DNA of 64,000 nucleotides from Chenggangzhangella methanolivorans (GCF_019797865.1 NZ_CP081869.1:4044501-4108500), one strand, 5' to 3'. Shown: positions 38,045-46,701, counted from the stretch's first letter. Program-made: numbers and translations. Notes: generated from the letters alone by a model not told the origin.

Positions 38045-38065
38045 TGCGTTTGCTACCGGATGCCG
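38045..38065 (-). repeat. Right terminal inverted repeat of transposon 1
   Basis: Reads CGGCATCCGGTAGCAAACGC from the outside in. The second copy of CGAAAATG follows at 38066-38073. Confidence 0.92.
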
Positions 38066-38494
38066 CGAAAATGGTTCGACGTGCCGCCGAGCGGGATCGG
38101 CAGCCGAAGCGTGGCGAGCGCAGGCAGCACCACATAGAACAGCGCCGCATATTCGATCGCGAAATGGCGGGCGAGCCAGCCGTCGCCGATGTTGTCGATC
38201 GCGAGCTTGGCCTGCACGCAGCCGAGTTCCGGCCCTGATCGCCGGAAGGCGTGGACCGCGACGCGCAGCTGGGCGGGATCAGGCCGATCCTCGGCGTCGT
38301 AGACGGTGACGAATTCGCCGCGCGCGCACAAAAGGCCGGCGTTGAGCGCCCTCGGCTTGGTGCGGGGTTCGCCGGGCGGCACGACGAGCACTTCGGTCCC
38401 GGCCCGCGGCGGCCGGCCCGCGAGCGCCGCCAGCGTTTCGGCGTCGCCTTCCTCGACGAGGATCTTCACGTCGAGTTTCGCCGGCGGATAGTCG

Positions 38495-38506
38495 CGGCCT
38501 TAGGTA
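38495..38506 (+). repeat. Left terminal inverted repeat of transposon 2
   Basis: CGGCCTTAGGTA, directly preceded by the target copy GATAGTCG (38487-38494). Confidence 0.93.
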
Positions 38507-38548
38507 TCAAACGCACCAACGCGTGAGAGCCGAAGGCCGGGTAGGAGA

Positions 38549-39446
38549 CTATCCGTGCTGAACTATTTGCTCGCTAAGTGGGCGATCGTCGTATTTTCCG
38601 GATTGAGAATCTGCACGCCGGAAGCGGAGAGCCATTACTCCTTTAGCGCCCTCTTCGGGACAGGTGGTCATAAGGGGTACGAAGACGTTTCTTCGTTCAC
38701 CGGACAACGTTTCGTAATGAAACGTATAATCAACAGCAATGTGCCGTCCCGCCATAGATATCAAAGCATCTTCAGGATTTATAGTGATCTGAATGCGGTG
38801 CGTGAGATCATCATTAGGTCCAATAAAAGCGTAAAGTTCAGCATTCCAACTGTCGTACTGGTATTCTTCGTCTGTAAAGTGGGCAACGTAAAAAAACTTC
38901 AAGCCGAAAAACACTAATTGGAGACAGCCCATTATTAATAATGGTTGTCTTACAAAATGCAGTTCCGTTCAAAACTTTTACAGTACCCTTTTTCAAGTGT
39001 GGGTAAGAAGCAAACTGTTTGATACTGACGTCTCTAGCCGTTCTCGCCGCTTCAGTAGCGGCCCACGCAGCCCAGACAGTTGCAATAAGAGCCCCAAAAG
39101 CAGCAATTACACCGGCTATGGTGGCGATAAATGTTTTAAAACTCAGTCTATAGGACTCTCTAGCGGCATTAGCGGCTACCCACTGCGCGCAAAGATCTGG
39201 GCCGTTATCGCTCTCGCTATTCTCGCAGCGATCCTCATTAGTATAGGGGCTTGGAAGATCCCTGAGCGCAAGCAACAAGGCGTCATTGCCGGACTTGTTG
39301 TACTGCTCTCTGGTTTCGGCGTTTTGGGCTGCGCGTTGTGGGTACTCGCCGTAAGCTAAAGCAAACAGCACAAACCCGATTGGTATTATAGCTATCGCTA
39401 ATCCGTACCCAACCGGAGAGAAGACGCGCCAATCGCTTCCAGCCAT
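38549..39446 (-). pseudogene. Two-span membrane protein, passenger of transposon 2, one frameshift
   Basis: The first frame from ATG 39446 has two hydrophobic spans ('GYGLAIAIIPIGFVLFALAY' and 'FIATIAGVIAAFGALIATVW') around a ~75-residue loop with two cysteines. A second frame (to 38549) continues with 'FTDEEYQYDSWNAELYAF', 'ALISMAGRHIAVDYTFHYE'. A run of seven A (around 38890) is the likely indel site. The whole would be ~295 residues with a soluble C-terminal part rich in beta strands. Family unknown; it lies downstream of the Panacea gene and may belong to its module. Confidence 0.6.
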
Positions 39447-39580
39447 AGAAAAAGCAACACCGCCGTGAATCCGCCGCAGCGGATCTTATTGGCGATGTTC
39501 CGTTTCGTCTCGTGGATTCCGAATGCCGCAAGCTTTTCGGCGCGCAGGCTATTTAACTGGCGTCTTCCAAACTGTGGCAA
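39398..39580 (-). pseudogene. DUF6471-like fragment
   Basis: 60 residues. 'EKLAAFGIHETKRNIANKIR' and 'CGGFTAVLLFLWLEAIGASS' match the second half of the intact DUF6471 protein at 40376-40603 ('EKLAAIGVSETEPNIRNKLA', 'RGKFTAVFMIQCLEAIGVSR'). The N-terminal half is replaced by the end of the membrane gene. A diverged, truncated second copy in the same element. Confidence 0.6.
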
Positions 39581-39911
39581 GTTTTTCGATCAGTTGATTG
39601 ATCGGATTGACGCTGCATTTTTCAGCGAGGACAACAAGTCCCACAAGTTGCAAAAGCCCGATCACAACGGGCGTTCCCCAATTGTTGGCTGATGTTAAAA
39701 AATACGTGTCGAATATAATTGTACACAGAACAACTGACAAGAACTTGTATTCGTTTAGCGTCTTTTGAAGATTTTCCTTATCGGATTGCAGAGATGCTAT
39801 TACGTCATCGCGGGGGTCATCGTCTTCTCGACTGTCATCCCCAAGGCCGAGTGGCGGGCGCTCCGGGGTCGTTTGGAGCGGCGAAGTTCCAGTATTCTCG
39901 GTAAATGTCAT
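39549..39911 (-). CDS. Coiled-coil two-span membrane protein, candidate Panacea-partner toxin
   Basis: 120 residues. Acidic, disordered N-terminus ('LGLGDDSREDDDPRDD'), a short coiled coil ('VIASLQSDKENLQKTLNEYK'), then two spans ('FLSVVLCTIIFDTYFL' and 'PVVIGLLQLVGLVVLAEK'). Its start lies inside the 3' end of the Panacea gene (about 77 bp overlap), as in toxin-antitoxin pairs. Family knowledge: Panacea antitoxins pair with many toxin types, including small membrane proteins. The toxin role is inferred. Confidence 0.6.
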   Translation of the reverse strand: MTFTENTGTSPLQTTPERPPLGLGDDSREDDDPRDDVIASLQSDKENLQKTLNEYKFLSVVLCTIIFDTYFLTSANNWGTPVVIGLLQLVGLVVLAEKCSVNPINQLIEKLATVWKTPVK

Positions 39912-40315
39912 GGTTCGGGATCTTTATGCCTCGAACGCCATTCCGGTAATTATCAGCCCAAGCGCCACCTTCCGATGGGTAAGGTCAACGAGATGGCCGG
40001 CCTCACGCCTTTTAAGCCATCCGCCGCGTCTTTCAGAATATTAAATTCGGTAGTCCCAGGCATTACAGGGACATACCAGCTGAAGGCGCTTGGACGGATT
40101 GGCGCGCTGCCAGTGCCTTTGGCTCGACCATAAACCTCCGGCACTACCGGTCCGTAATCCCACGCCTCGAAGGCTTCGTTGATCAACGGCTGCCCGGTCC
40201 GGCCCAGATGATACATGTGAGCAAGGTAAAGGATCTTCTGGATTTCGAGATTGGACAGAGTCCAATCCCTAAGCTCACCGAGAGTGCGAGCTGCGGAGAG
40301 TGCCGAAACGGTCAT
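39835..40315 (-). pseudogene. Panacea-domain (SocA/DUF4065) antitoxin, two frameshifts
   Basis: From ATG 40315: 'WTLSNLEIQKILYLAHMYHL', 'GQPLINEAFEAWDYGPVVPE', 'VYGRAKGTG' form the core of the Panacea domain. Two close indels near 40000 and 39970 move the frame to 'LKRREAGHLVDLTHR' and then 'GGAWADNYRNGVRGIKIPNH', the expected C-terminal 'THR.GGAW' block, ending at 39835. About 160 residues. These domains neutralise diverse toxins encoded next to them; here the next gene is a two-span membrane protein. Confidence 0.75.
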
Positions 40316-40375
40316 GACCAAGCCTGCTGGCGACACTCACAAAGATAATGATCAGATTGGAAAAGTCAATATAAT

Positions 40376-40603
40376 TCAGTTAGATAGCTCAATTCTGGAA
40401 ACGCCAATTGCTTCAAGGCATTGAATCATGAACACCGCTGTAAACTTCCCTCGCGCGAGCTTGTTGCGAATGTTTGGCTCTGTCTCGCTGACGCCGATCG
40501 CTGCCAGCTTTTCAACGAGCTGGGCGTAAGAGACCCCCCGACGCTTAAGCTCCGCTTTCAAGAGCCCCTTGGCGCGAGCTTCCCATTCTGCGTTATCGGT
40601 CAT
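40376..40603 (-). CDS. DUF6471-type small protein, likely regulator of transposon 2
   Basis: 75 residues, intact. Helical: 'EARAKGLLKAELKRRGVSYA', 'QLVEKLAAIGVSETEPNIRN', 'KLARGKFTAVFMIQCLEAIG'. The pattern is an XRE-like helix-turn-helix. It is divergent from the transposase, and two near-identical 19-bp sites lie in the 106-bp spacer. By analogy with the XRE gene in transposon 1, it probably represses the transposase and itself. Confidence 0.7.
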   Translation of the reverse strand: MTDNAEWEARAKGLLKAELKRRGVSYAQLVEKLAAIGVSETEPNIRNKLARGKFTAVFMIQCLEAIGVSRIELSN

Positions 40604-40625
40604 GATGCATCCCGTGCGTTACGTA

Positions 40626-40688
40626 TGCCATCATATGAGATGCAATCGACATTGACAACGATACTCATTTGCCATCATATACGATGCA
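40626..40688. promoter_or_regulatory. Two 19-bp operator-like repeats between DUF6471 and transposase genes
   Basis: 'TGCCATCATATGAGATGCA' (40626-40644) and 'TGCCATCATATACGATGCA' (40670-40688) differ at two positions, start 44 bp apart and are each partly palindromic (TGC.ATC...GAT.GCA). They flank the probable promoters of both divergent genes. Confidence 0.72.
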
Positions 40689-40709
40689 TAAGCATCGGAA
40701 ACGACGGCA

Positions 40710-41669
40710 ATGGCTCAGCACTTTCTCTTATCGGCTCAGGCCCGCACCCTCTCCCTCCGCACGATCTACCAGGCGGGCGAGGCCAAGGCTTACGAGACGT
40801 TCAAGGCGATCCGTTGGGCCGCCACGAACGGCGAGCCCGTTTGCCCGCGCTGCGGCTGTGTCGAGAGCTACGGCATCCCGACCCGCCGCAAGTTCAAGTG
40901 CGTGGCCTGCCACCATCAGTTCAGCGTCACCAGCGGCACGATCTTCGCCAGCCGCAAGATGGCGTTCGTCGACCTTCTGGCCGCGATCTGCATCTTCACC
41001 AACGCCGTGAAGGGCATCAGCTCGCTTCAGATGTCGCGCGACCTTGACTGCCAGCAGAAGACGGCCTTCGTCCTTTGCCACAAGCTGCGTGAGGCGATGG
41101 CGGCCGAAGTCGAAGGCGAGACGCTCGACGACGTGGTGGAGATGGATGGCGCTTACTTCGGCGGCCATATCCGTCCGGCGAACCATTTTGAGGATCGCGT
41201 CGACCGTCGCCTCGCGAAGCACCAGACCGGCACGCGCCGCGTTGTGGTCGTCCTGCGCGAGCGCGGTGGCCGCACCCTCCCGTTCGTCTGCCGCGCTGAA
41301 GGCGAAGGCGTCGAGATCGCCAAGCGCGTCGTTGACCGCCTCGCGGTCATCCACGCTGACGAGGCGGCGCATTGGGACGCGTTGCACGCTGGCTGGAAGA
41401 CCTTCCGCATCAACCACTCGCAGGCCTACAGCGACGGGATCGGCTGCACCAATCAGGCGGAAAGCTACTTCTCACGCCTGCGTCGCATGGTGACTGGTCA
41501 GCATCACGGCGTGTCGCCGCGCTACCTCAGCCAGTACGCCCATGAGGCGGCTTGGAAGGAAGATCATCGCCGCATGGACAATGGCGCGCTGGCGTTTCGC
41601 TCACTTGGCCTTGGCCTCGCGCACGGCGTTAGCCGCTCGTGGAAGGGTTACTGGCAGCGGTCAGCGTAA
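40710..41669 (+). CDS. IS1595-family (ISXO2-like) transposase of transposon 2
   Basis: 319 residues, intact. A zinc ribbon 'CPRCGC...CVAC', helix-turn-helix region 'KGISSLQMSRDLDCQQKTAF', and the DDE core 'DVVEMDGAYFGGHI', 'LAVIHADEAAHWDALHAGW', 'GCTNQAESYFSRLRRMVTGQ' followed by 'HHGVSPRYL'. It ends 'SWKGYWQRSA'. Homologous to the transposase at 35357-36371, but clearly a different member. The ATG is 21 bp after the last operator repeat. Confidence 0.93.
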   Translation: MAQHFLLSAQARTLSLRTIYQAGEAKAYETFKAIRWAATNGEPVCPRCGCVESYGIPTRRKFKCVACHHQFSVTSGTIFASRKMAFVDLLAAICIFTNAVKGISSLQMSRDLDCQQKTAFVLCHKLREAMAAEVEGETLDDVVEMDGAYFGGHIRPANHFEDRVDRRLAKHQTGTRRVVVVLRERGGRTLPFVCRAEGEGVEIAKRVVDRLAVIHADEAAHWDALHAGWKTFRINHSQAYSDGIGCTNQAESYFSRLRRMVTGQHHGVSPRYLSQYAHEAAWKEDHRRMDNGALAFRSLGLGLAHGVSRSWKGYWQRSA

Positions 41670-41831
41670 CGCACGGAGAACAAATCGGGGAGAAGAGAGA
41701 ACAGAAGATTGACACATCGTAAAGATGTGGAATCCTGAGTCGTTCTGCGGCGAGTCGCCAAAGAATAAGCCCAGCACGTGATGGGTTCACGCACTGGGCT
41801 TTGGTCAGAACCGCCCGGCCAAGGCGGCGAT

Positions 41832-42161
41832 ATGATCACGATCGGATCATTTGCTCCGATCTCGATTCATGTCAACCCGAGGCCGGCCTCATATAACGAG
41901 GTCTTTATGTCTAGTTGGAATGTCGCACTCACGAGAGAGCAAGGGCAGGTCTTTGCAATCGTGCTCGTGACGGAGTCCGCAATGGCGGACATCCACAATC
42001 GCGATCGCGTAATCATGGCGTGGCAGGACGAACTTGGGTGCCGTGTCGCCTTGCTAAGCGAACGACGGTTCCAGAGCTATGGCCCGTCTGACATTGTTCG
42101 ATGGCTTCGGAATATCCATCCGTCACAGCTTCCGTGGCGCAAGATGACTTTGGCGGCGTAA
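41832..42161 (+). CDS. Small protein of unknown function, passenger of transposon 2
   Basis: 110 residues from ATG 41832. 'SWNVALTREQGQVFAIVLVT', 'DRVIMAWQDELGCRVALLSE', 'GPSDIVRWLRNIHPSQLPWR'. No family recognised. Its 3' end overlaps the convergent gene 42013-42303 by ~150 bp, so one of the two may be spurious. Confidence 0.45.
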   Translation: MITIGSFAPISIHVNPRPASYNEVFMSSWNVALTREQGQVFAIVLVTESAMADIHNRDRVIMAWQDELGCRVALLSERRFQSYGPSDIVRWLRNIHPSQLPWRKMTLAA

Positions 42162-42303
42162 TTCCGGCAAGGATCGATAAAGCGTCCATAAGGACGCCAA
42201 AAACAATCGCGCGCTCGCCTTCGTTCATGGGGGCGAGCGCGTTGCTGCCACTGATCTCAAAAAGCTGATTTCCGTCGCTCTCAATTGTCAGACGAACGCC
42301 CAT
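42013..42303 (-). CDS. Small protein of unknown function, passenger of transposon 2
   Basis: 96 residues. The first ~50 ('MGVRLTIESDGNQLFEISGS', 'EGERAIVFGVLMDALSILAG') look like a folded domain; the rest is less convincing. It starts 16 bp inside the end of the coiled-coil gene, an operon-like overlap. Confidence 0.45.
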   Translation of the reverse strand: MGVRLTIESDGNQLFEISGSNALAPMNEGERAIVFGVLMDALSILAGITPPKSSCATEAVTDGYSEAIEQCQTGHSSGTVVRLARRHGTQVRPATP

Positions 42304-42710
42304 ACTCGTAATCCCTTTCTTCTGCCGCGCCCGCTTACGCTGCCCCTCTTCTCCTGCATCCGCAAGGCCTGCACGATCCGATAAGTGATCGCCTTGCGTA
42401 GCTCCTCATCGGCCGCAAAGCCCTTAGCCTTCATGACCGCGTAAGCAAGCTCGCGCGTGTCCATCGGCCCGCGCTCAGCCAGCGCAGCCTTGCAGATCCC
42501 CGTCATCTCGCCCTTGCGGAACAGCCGGTGGACGTCCTGATAAACCCGCACGCCGTCTGGAGCCGCCGCAGCCTCGAATAGCTGGAGCGTGGCGGCGACG
42601 TGCTGGAGGTCGCGGCGCGCCTCCTCCAGCCTGCGCGTGTACGTGACGATCGCCGTTTCGATCTCGTCGCGCTTGCGGCGAAGGGTGAGGACGACGTTGG
42701 GTTCGGACAT
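42288..42710 (-). CDS. Coiled-coil right-end protein of transposon 2
   Basis: 140 residues, intact. A coiled coil at ~8-55 ('LRRKRDEIETAIVTYTRRLE', 'EARRDLQHVAATLQLFEAAA'), then 'LFRKGEMTGICKAALAERGP', 'MDTRELAYAVMKAKGF' and 'YRIVQALRMQEKRGSVSGRG'. Matches the right-end protein of transposon 1 in layout and motifs. Starts 57 bp inside the terminal repeat. Likely an accessory transposition or target-handling factor. Confidence 0.75.
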   Translation of the reverse strand: MSEPNVVLTLRRKRDEIETAIVTYTRRLEEARRDLQHVAATLQLFEAAAAPDGVRVYQDVHRLFRKGEMTGICKAALAERGPMDTRELAYAVMKAKGFAADEELRKAITYRIVQALRMQEKRGSVSGRGRRKGLRVWAFV

Positions 42711-42766
42711 GGCCCGAGTTTAGCGGGTCGCTGCCGTTGAGGCTCTAGGGGTTGTGGTGCCGTTGC

Positions 42767-42778
42767 TACCTAAGGCCG
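42767..42778 (-). repeat. Right terminal inverted repeat of transposon 2
   Basis: TACCTAAGGCCG on the plus strand, the exact inverse of the left end, followed by GATAGTCG (42779-42786). Confidence 0.93.
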
Positions 42779-43791
42779 GATAGTCGAGCCGCTCGATCGC
42801 GTCGAGGAGCGAGGGAACGACCGCCGCCTCCCGGTGAAGCGCCGCCATGACGGTGTAGACGGGAAGGGACGCGTCGTCGCTCCACAGTCGGCGGGGCGCC
42901 TCGGCCGGCGGCGTAAGCGCGAGCATCAGGCGAAAGCCGTTGGAGGTCGCGAAGACGAGGCCGCCGAGCAGCAGAAGCGTCGCCCAGACGCCGGGCGCGA
43001 AGATCGCCGCGGCGACGACGAGCGCGGCGATCAGCAAGACGCCGGCCTGCGCGCCGCGGCCGACCCGCGGCATGCCGCCCACGACGCTGAGCTCCGGCAC
43101 CGTCGCGGCCGGGCCTTCGGCCGCCCGTGCGGACAGCCCGCCGCCGGCGCGCGCCGATGCAAGATCGAGAAAGGCGCGCGGGCCCGCGATCGCGAACGAA
43201 CGCGTGCGCGGCCGTCCGCGGCGCGAGGCGGCGAGCCGGCGGATCGCGGGGCCGCGAGCCGCGATCACGAAGCGCGGTCGTCCGTCGGCGGTGAGGGACG
43301 CCAGATAGCCGCTCGCACAGGCGAGCTCGAAAGTGTCGGCGTCGATCGGGCCGGCGGCGGCGTCTTCCGGGCCCGCGACGTCGAGCCCGAGCGCGCGGGC
43401 GAAAGTTTCGATCAAGAAGGTCTCGTCGAACGCGCCGGACGCCAGCAGGACGTCGAACGGTTCGGCGCCGATCCGACGCGCCTCGACGAGCGCCGCATGG
43501 ACCGGTCCCGGCGGCAGGCCGGCGCGCTCCAGCGCCGCGAGATCGGACGGGAGGCCGGGGCCCGCGGGCCTGAGAGCAGGGAGGCCGTCGGTTTCGCGCG
43601 CGTACGCCGCCGGCTCGGCGCGCAGGGCGCGGCCGTCGGACGGTCGCGCCGCCGAGCGCGATCGGATGCGCGAAAGCGCGCGCGGACTCGTGTATCAAGG
43701 CTGTGCGTCCCCCGACGCGCCGCCGGAGGGCGGCAGGCTCGACCCAAGCGGGTACGAGAGTACGATCGGCGCGGGCGAGGAGTCGAGTCGA

Positions 43792-44742
43792 ATGCAACCA
43801 AAGAGCGGACGCCTCGCGCGAATGTTTTCGGCGCTTTCGGGCGCCGTCCTGGTCGCCGCCGCGCTCGCCGCCCCGGCGTCCGCCCAGTCGGACCAGGGCG
43901 GCGTCGCGATCCCGCGTTATTCGGATCCGAAATCCCGCATCGAGAAGCCCGACCTGCCGCGCAACCGCGTGTTCAAATGGGCGACGGGCGACGACTATCC
44001 GCCGTTCCACTACATCGACGCCGAGGGGCAGCCGACGGGCTTCGCGGTCGATCTCGCGCGCGCGATCTGCGAGGAGCTGAAGATCGCCTGCACGCTCCAG
44101 GCCTGGCGCTGGGACGCGCTGATGGACACGATCGAGAAGCGGCAGGCCGACGTCATCCTCGCCATGGCGCGCCCGACCCCGCAGCTTCGCCAGCGCTTCC
44201 TGATGACGGACCGGGTGCACCAGACGCCGGCGCGCTTCGTCGCGCGCAGCGACAAGGCGGTTCCGGACGCCACACCCGAGGCGCTGAAGGGCCGAACCGT
44301 CGCGGTCGTGAAGGGCTCGGCCCACGAGGCGTTCCTAAAGGCCTATTTCCCGGACGCGACGCCCAAGCCCTATGACCGCGCCGACGCCGCCCGCGCCGCG
44401 GTGAAGGCCGGCGAGGCAGATCTCGCCTTCGGCGACGCCGTCTCGCTCGCCTTCTGGCTGAACGGCACGGGCTCGGAAGACTGCTGCCGCTTCGTCGGCG
44501 GCCCCTATGTCGACGCGCGCTATTTCGGCGAGGGCGTCGGCGCGCTCGTCTCGCCCGCCGACGAGACGCTGCGGCAGGCCATCGATTACGCGCTGCGGCG
44601 GCTCGACGAGAACGGGACCTACGCCGAGATCTACCTCAAGCATTTCCCGTCGGGATCTGGTGAGGCGGTTTCGCTCCCCGAGGAACTGCGGGCTTCGAGA
44701 CGGCGGCTGAAGCCGCCTCCTCAGCATGAGGATCGTTCCTAA
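43792..44742 (+). CDS. Extracellular solute-binding protein family 3 (amino-acid type)
   Basis: 316 residues from ATG 43792 (AGGAG eight bases upstream). A signal peptide ('[19 protein letters not shown]'), then a type II periplasmic-binding fold: '[20 protein letters not shown]', '[20 protein letters not shown]', '[20 protein letters not shown]', '[19 protein letters not shown]', '[18 protein letters not shown]'. No transporter genes adjoin it. The last ~17 codons ('[16 protein letters not shown]') are encoded by an intergenic REP-like repeat that runs into the gene. Confidence 0.85.
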   Translation: MQPKSGRLARMFSALSGAVLVAAALAAPASAQSDQGGVAIPRYSDPKSRIEKPDLPRNRVFKWATGDDYPPFHYIDAEGQPTGFAVDLARAICEELKIACTLQAWRWDALMDTIEKRQADVILAMARPTPQLRQRFLMTDRVHQTPARFVARSDKAVPDATPEALKGRTVAVVKGSAHEAFLKAYFPDATPKPYDRADAARAAVKAGEADLAFGDAVSLAFWLNGTGSEDCCRFVGGPYVDARYFGEGVGALVSPADETLRQAIDYALRRLDENGTYAEIYLKHFPSGSGEAVSLPEELRASRRRLKPPPQHEDRS

Positions 44743-44797
44743 AACGCCCTCGACCTTCCTCATGCGGAGGAGCGGCCTTCAGGCCGCGTCTCGAAAC
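44692..44797. repeat. RIME/REP-like intergenic repeat, copy 1
   Basis: Opens with CTTCGAGACG and closes with CGTCTCGAA, with inner CTCAGCATGAGG and CCTCATGCGGAGG palindromes. The same arrangement occurs at 54111-54230 and 55543-55646, and half of it at 61232-61281. This copy overlaps the end of the solute-binding protein gene. Confidence 0.75.
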
Positions 44798-44903
44798 CCG
44801 CAGTTCGGCTGGAACGGGGTTCGAACCAGAACCCGGTTTCCACTCTTCCGCCGCATGCAGTAGTAGGATCGCTCCTCACGACGCATTCGGACCGGTTCCA
44901 AAA

Positions 44904-46544
44904 ATGGCCTCTGACCTTCCGCCCCTCGACGTCGCTCTCGCCGCGAACGCCTGGCCGTTCGAGGAGGCGAAAAAGATCGTCGCGCGGCTGAAGAAGCGGC
45001 CGAAGGACGGGCCGGTCCTGTTCGAGACCGGCTACGGGCCGTCGGGCCTGCCGCATATCGGCACCTTCGGCGAGGTGGCGCGCACCACCATGGTGCGGCA
45101 CGCCTTCCGGGTGCTGACCGAAGACAAGATCCCGACGCGGCTGCTCTGCTTCTCGGACGACATGGACGGCATGCGGAAGGTCCCGGACAACGTGCCGGAT
45201 CCTGCGGCGCTCGCGCCGTATCTTCAAATGCCGCTGACCTCGGTGCCGAACCCCTTCGGCGGGAACTACGAGAGCTTCGGCCACCACAACAACGCGATGC
45301 TGCGGCGCTTCCTCGACACCTTTGGGTTCGACTACGAGTTCGCAAGCGCGACCGATTACTACCGCTCCGGCAAGCTCGACGCCGTGCTGCTGCGCGCGGT
45401 CGAGAAGTACGACGCCATCATGAAGGTGATGCTGCCCACGCTCGGCGAAGAGCGGCAGGCGACCTATTCGCCCTTCCTGCCGATCTCGCCGGTGTCGGGG
45501 CGCGTGCTCTACGTGCCGATGAAGGCGGTCGACGCCAAGAACGGGACCATCACGTTCACGGATGAGGACGGGCAGGACAAGACGGTTCCCGTCACCGGCG
45601 GCAAGGTGAAGCTGCAGTGGAAGCCGGACTTCGGCGCGCTGGGCGGCGCTCGGCGTCAATTTCGAGATGTTCGGCAAGGACCATCAGACCAACGCGCCGC
45701 TCTACGACAGGATCTGCGAGATCCTGGGCGGCGTCGCGCCGGAGCACTTCGTCTACGAGCTGTTCCTGGACGAGCAGGGCCAGAAGATCTCGAAGTCGAA
45801 GGGCAACGGCCTGACGATCGACGAGTGGCTGACCTACGCCAGCCCGAAAGCCTCGCGCTCTACATGTACCAGCGGCCGCGAGAGGCCAAGAAGCTGCATT
45901 TCGACGTCATCCCGCGCGCAGTCGACGAGTATTTCCAGTTCCTCGGCGGCTACGAGCGGCAGGAGTGGAAGCCGCGGCTCGGCAATCCTGTGTGGCACAT
46001 CCATTCCGGGAACCCGCCGGCCGAAGGCCTGCCGGTGAGCTTCGGGCTGCTGCTCAACCTCGTCTCGGCCTCGAACGCCGAAAACCGCGACGTGTTGTGG
46101 GGCTTCATCGGCCGCTACGCGCAGGGCGTGACGCCCCAGACGCACCCCAAGCTCGACGAGCTCGTCGGCTACGCGATCCGCTACTACGAGGACCACGTGA
46201 AGCCGACCAAGCGCTTCTCGGCGCCCGACGAGGTGGAGCGCGAGGCGCTCTCGAGCCTCGAGAAGGCGCTGGGCGAACTGCCGGCGGGCGCGAGCCCCGA
46301 AGACGTCCAGACCGCGCTCTACGACGTCGCCCGGGCCGTGCCGCGCTACCAGGACTTCAACGCCAAGGGCGCGACGCCCGAGCGGCCGGGGGTGAGCCAG
46401 GAGTGGTTCGCGGCGCTCTACCGCACGCTGATCGGCCAGGAGAAGGGCCCGCGCTTCGGCTCCTTCGCGGCGCTCTACGGCGTCGAGGAGACCCGCGCGC
46501 TCATCCGCCGGGCGCTCGACGGGGAGCTGGCGAAGGCGGCGTGA
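44904..46544 (+). pseudogene. lysK: Class I lysyl-tRNA synthetase, two compensating frameshifts
   Basis: Charges tRNA-Lys; class I fold, as in many alphaproteobacteria. ~545 residues. HIGH motif '[18 protein letters not shown]'; '[20 protein letters not shown]'. Between ~45645 and ~45845 the frame is shifted: there it reads '[20 protein letters not shown]', '[19 protein letters not shown]' and the KMSKS-type '[10 protein letters not shown]'. Outside this part the original frame resumes ('[15 protein letters not shown]') to the end. The two indels cancel, so this is almost certainly a sequence error in an essential gene. Confidence 0.92.
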
Positions 46545-46701
46545 CCGAGGCGGTTCGCCTCAGAGGCGACGAAGGGCGGCGTCTACGTAAGATTACCTAC
46601 ACAAGTAGAGTTTACCGGCAGGAATATTGACCGTCGTTTCTTGATCGAGAAACAACAGCGCTCGGCATGGCTGCGTTCTGTTGAATTCTCGGGGAGATGG
46701 C

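Larger units (their letters stand above)
34003..38065. mobile_element. IS1595-type composite transposon 1 with passenger genes
   Basis: 4063 bp. Terminal inverted repeats of 21 bp with two mismatches (34003-34023 and 38045-38065), beginning CGGCATC. The exact 8-bp target duplication CGAAAATG lies at 33995-34002 and 38066-38073. It carries, left to right, a coiled-coil/winged-helix gene, a tRNA-like sequence, an XRE gene divergent from the transposase, the transposase, a nucleotidyltransferase module of three genes, and a coiled-coil gene at the right end. Long for the family; inserted in the glycosyltransferase gene. Confidence 0.93.
38495..42778. mobile_element. IS1595-type composite transposon 2 with passenger genes
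   Basis: 4284 bp. Perfect 12-bp terminal inverted repeats CGGCCTTAGGTA (38495-38506 and 42767-42778). Exact 8-bp target duplication GATAGTCG at 38487-38494 and 42779-42786. It carries membrane proteins, a DUF6471 fragment, a Panacea antitoxin, a DUF6471 regulator divergent from the transposase, the transposase, and small genes ending with the coiled-coil protein. Same layout as transposon 1, but different termini and transposase sequence, so an independent insertion into the same gene. Confidence 0.94.
33361..43706 (-). pseudogene. Family 2 glycosyltransferase gene split by two transposons
   Basis: An ancestral ~660-residue membrane glycosyltransferase in three pieces: N-terminal 42787 to ~43706, middle 38074-38486, C-terminal 33361-33994. 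The N-terminal part has a GspE-N-like domain ('ALERAGLPPGPVHAALVEAR') and spans; the middle has 'PRALNAGLLCARGEFVTVYD' and the DAED donor-site motif; the C-terminal part has 'TEDADLGLRLAASG', 'KQRTRWMKGYMVTALVHG' (Q..RW) and several spans. Removing both elements and one copy of each duplication gives 'ERLDYPPAKLDVKI' and 'GTSNHFRVEALRALGGWD' in frame. The start is unclear: no ATG; a TTG at 43706 needs one more indel. Confidence 0.88.

Noticed and set aside
40626..40688. Two 19-bp repeats as a CRISPR start
   Set aside because: Only two copies with a 25-bp gap, between divergent genes, and no cas genes; operators fit better.
42766..44325. 519-codon minus-strand frame over the solute-binding protein
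   Set aside because: Arg-rich shadow; the plus-strand gene has a signal peptide and clear family motifs.
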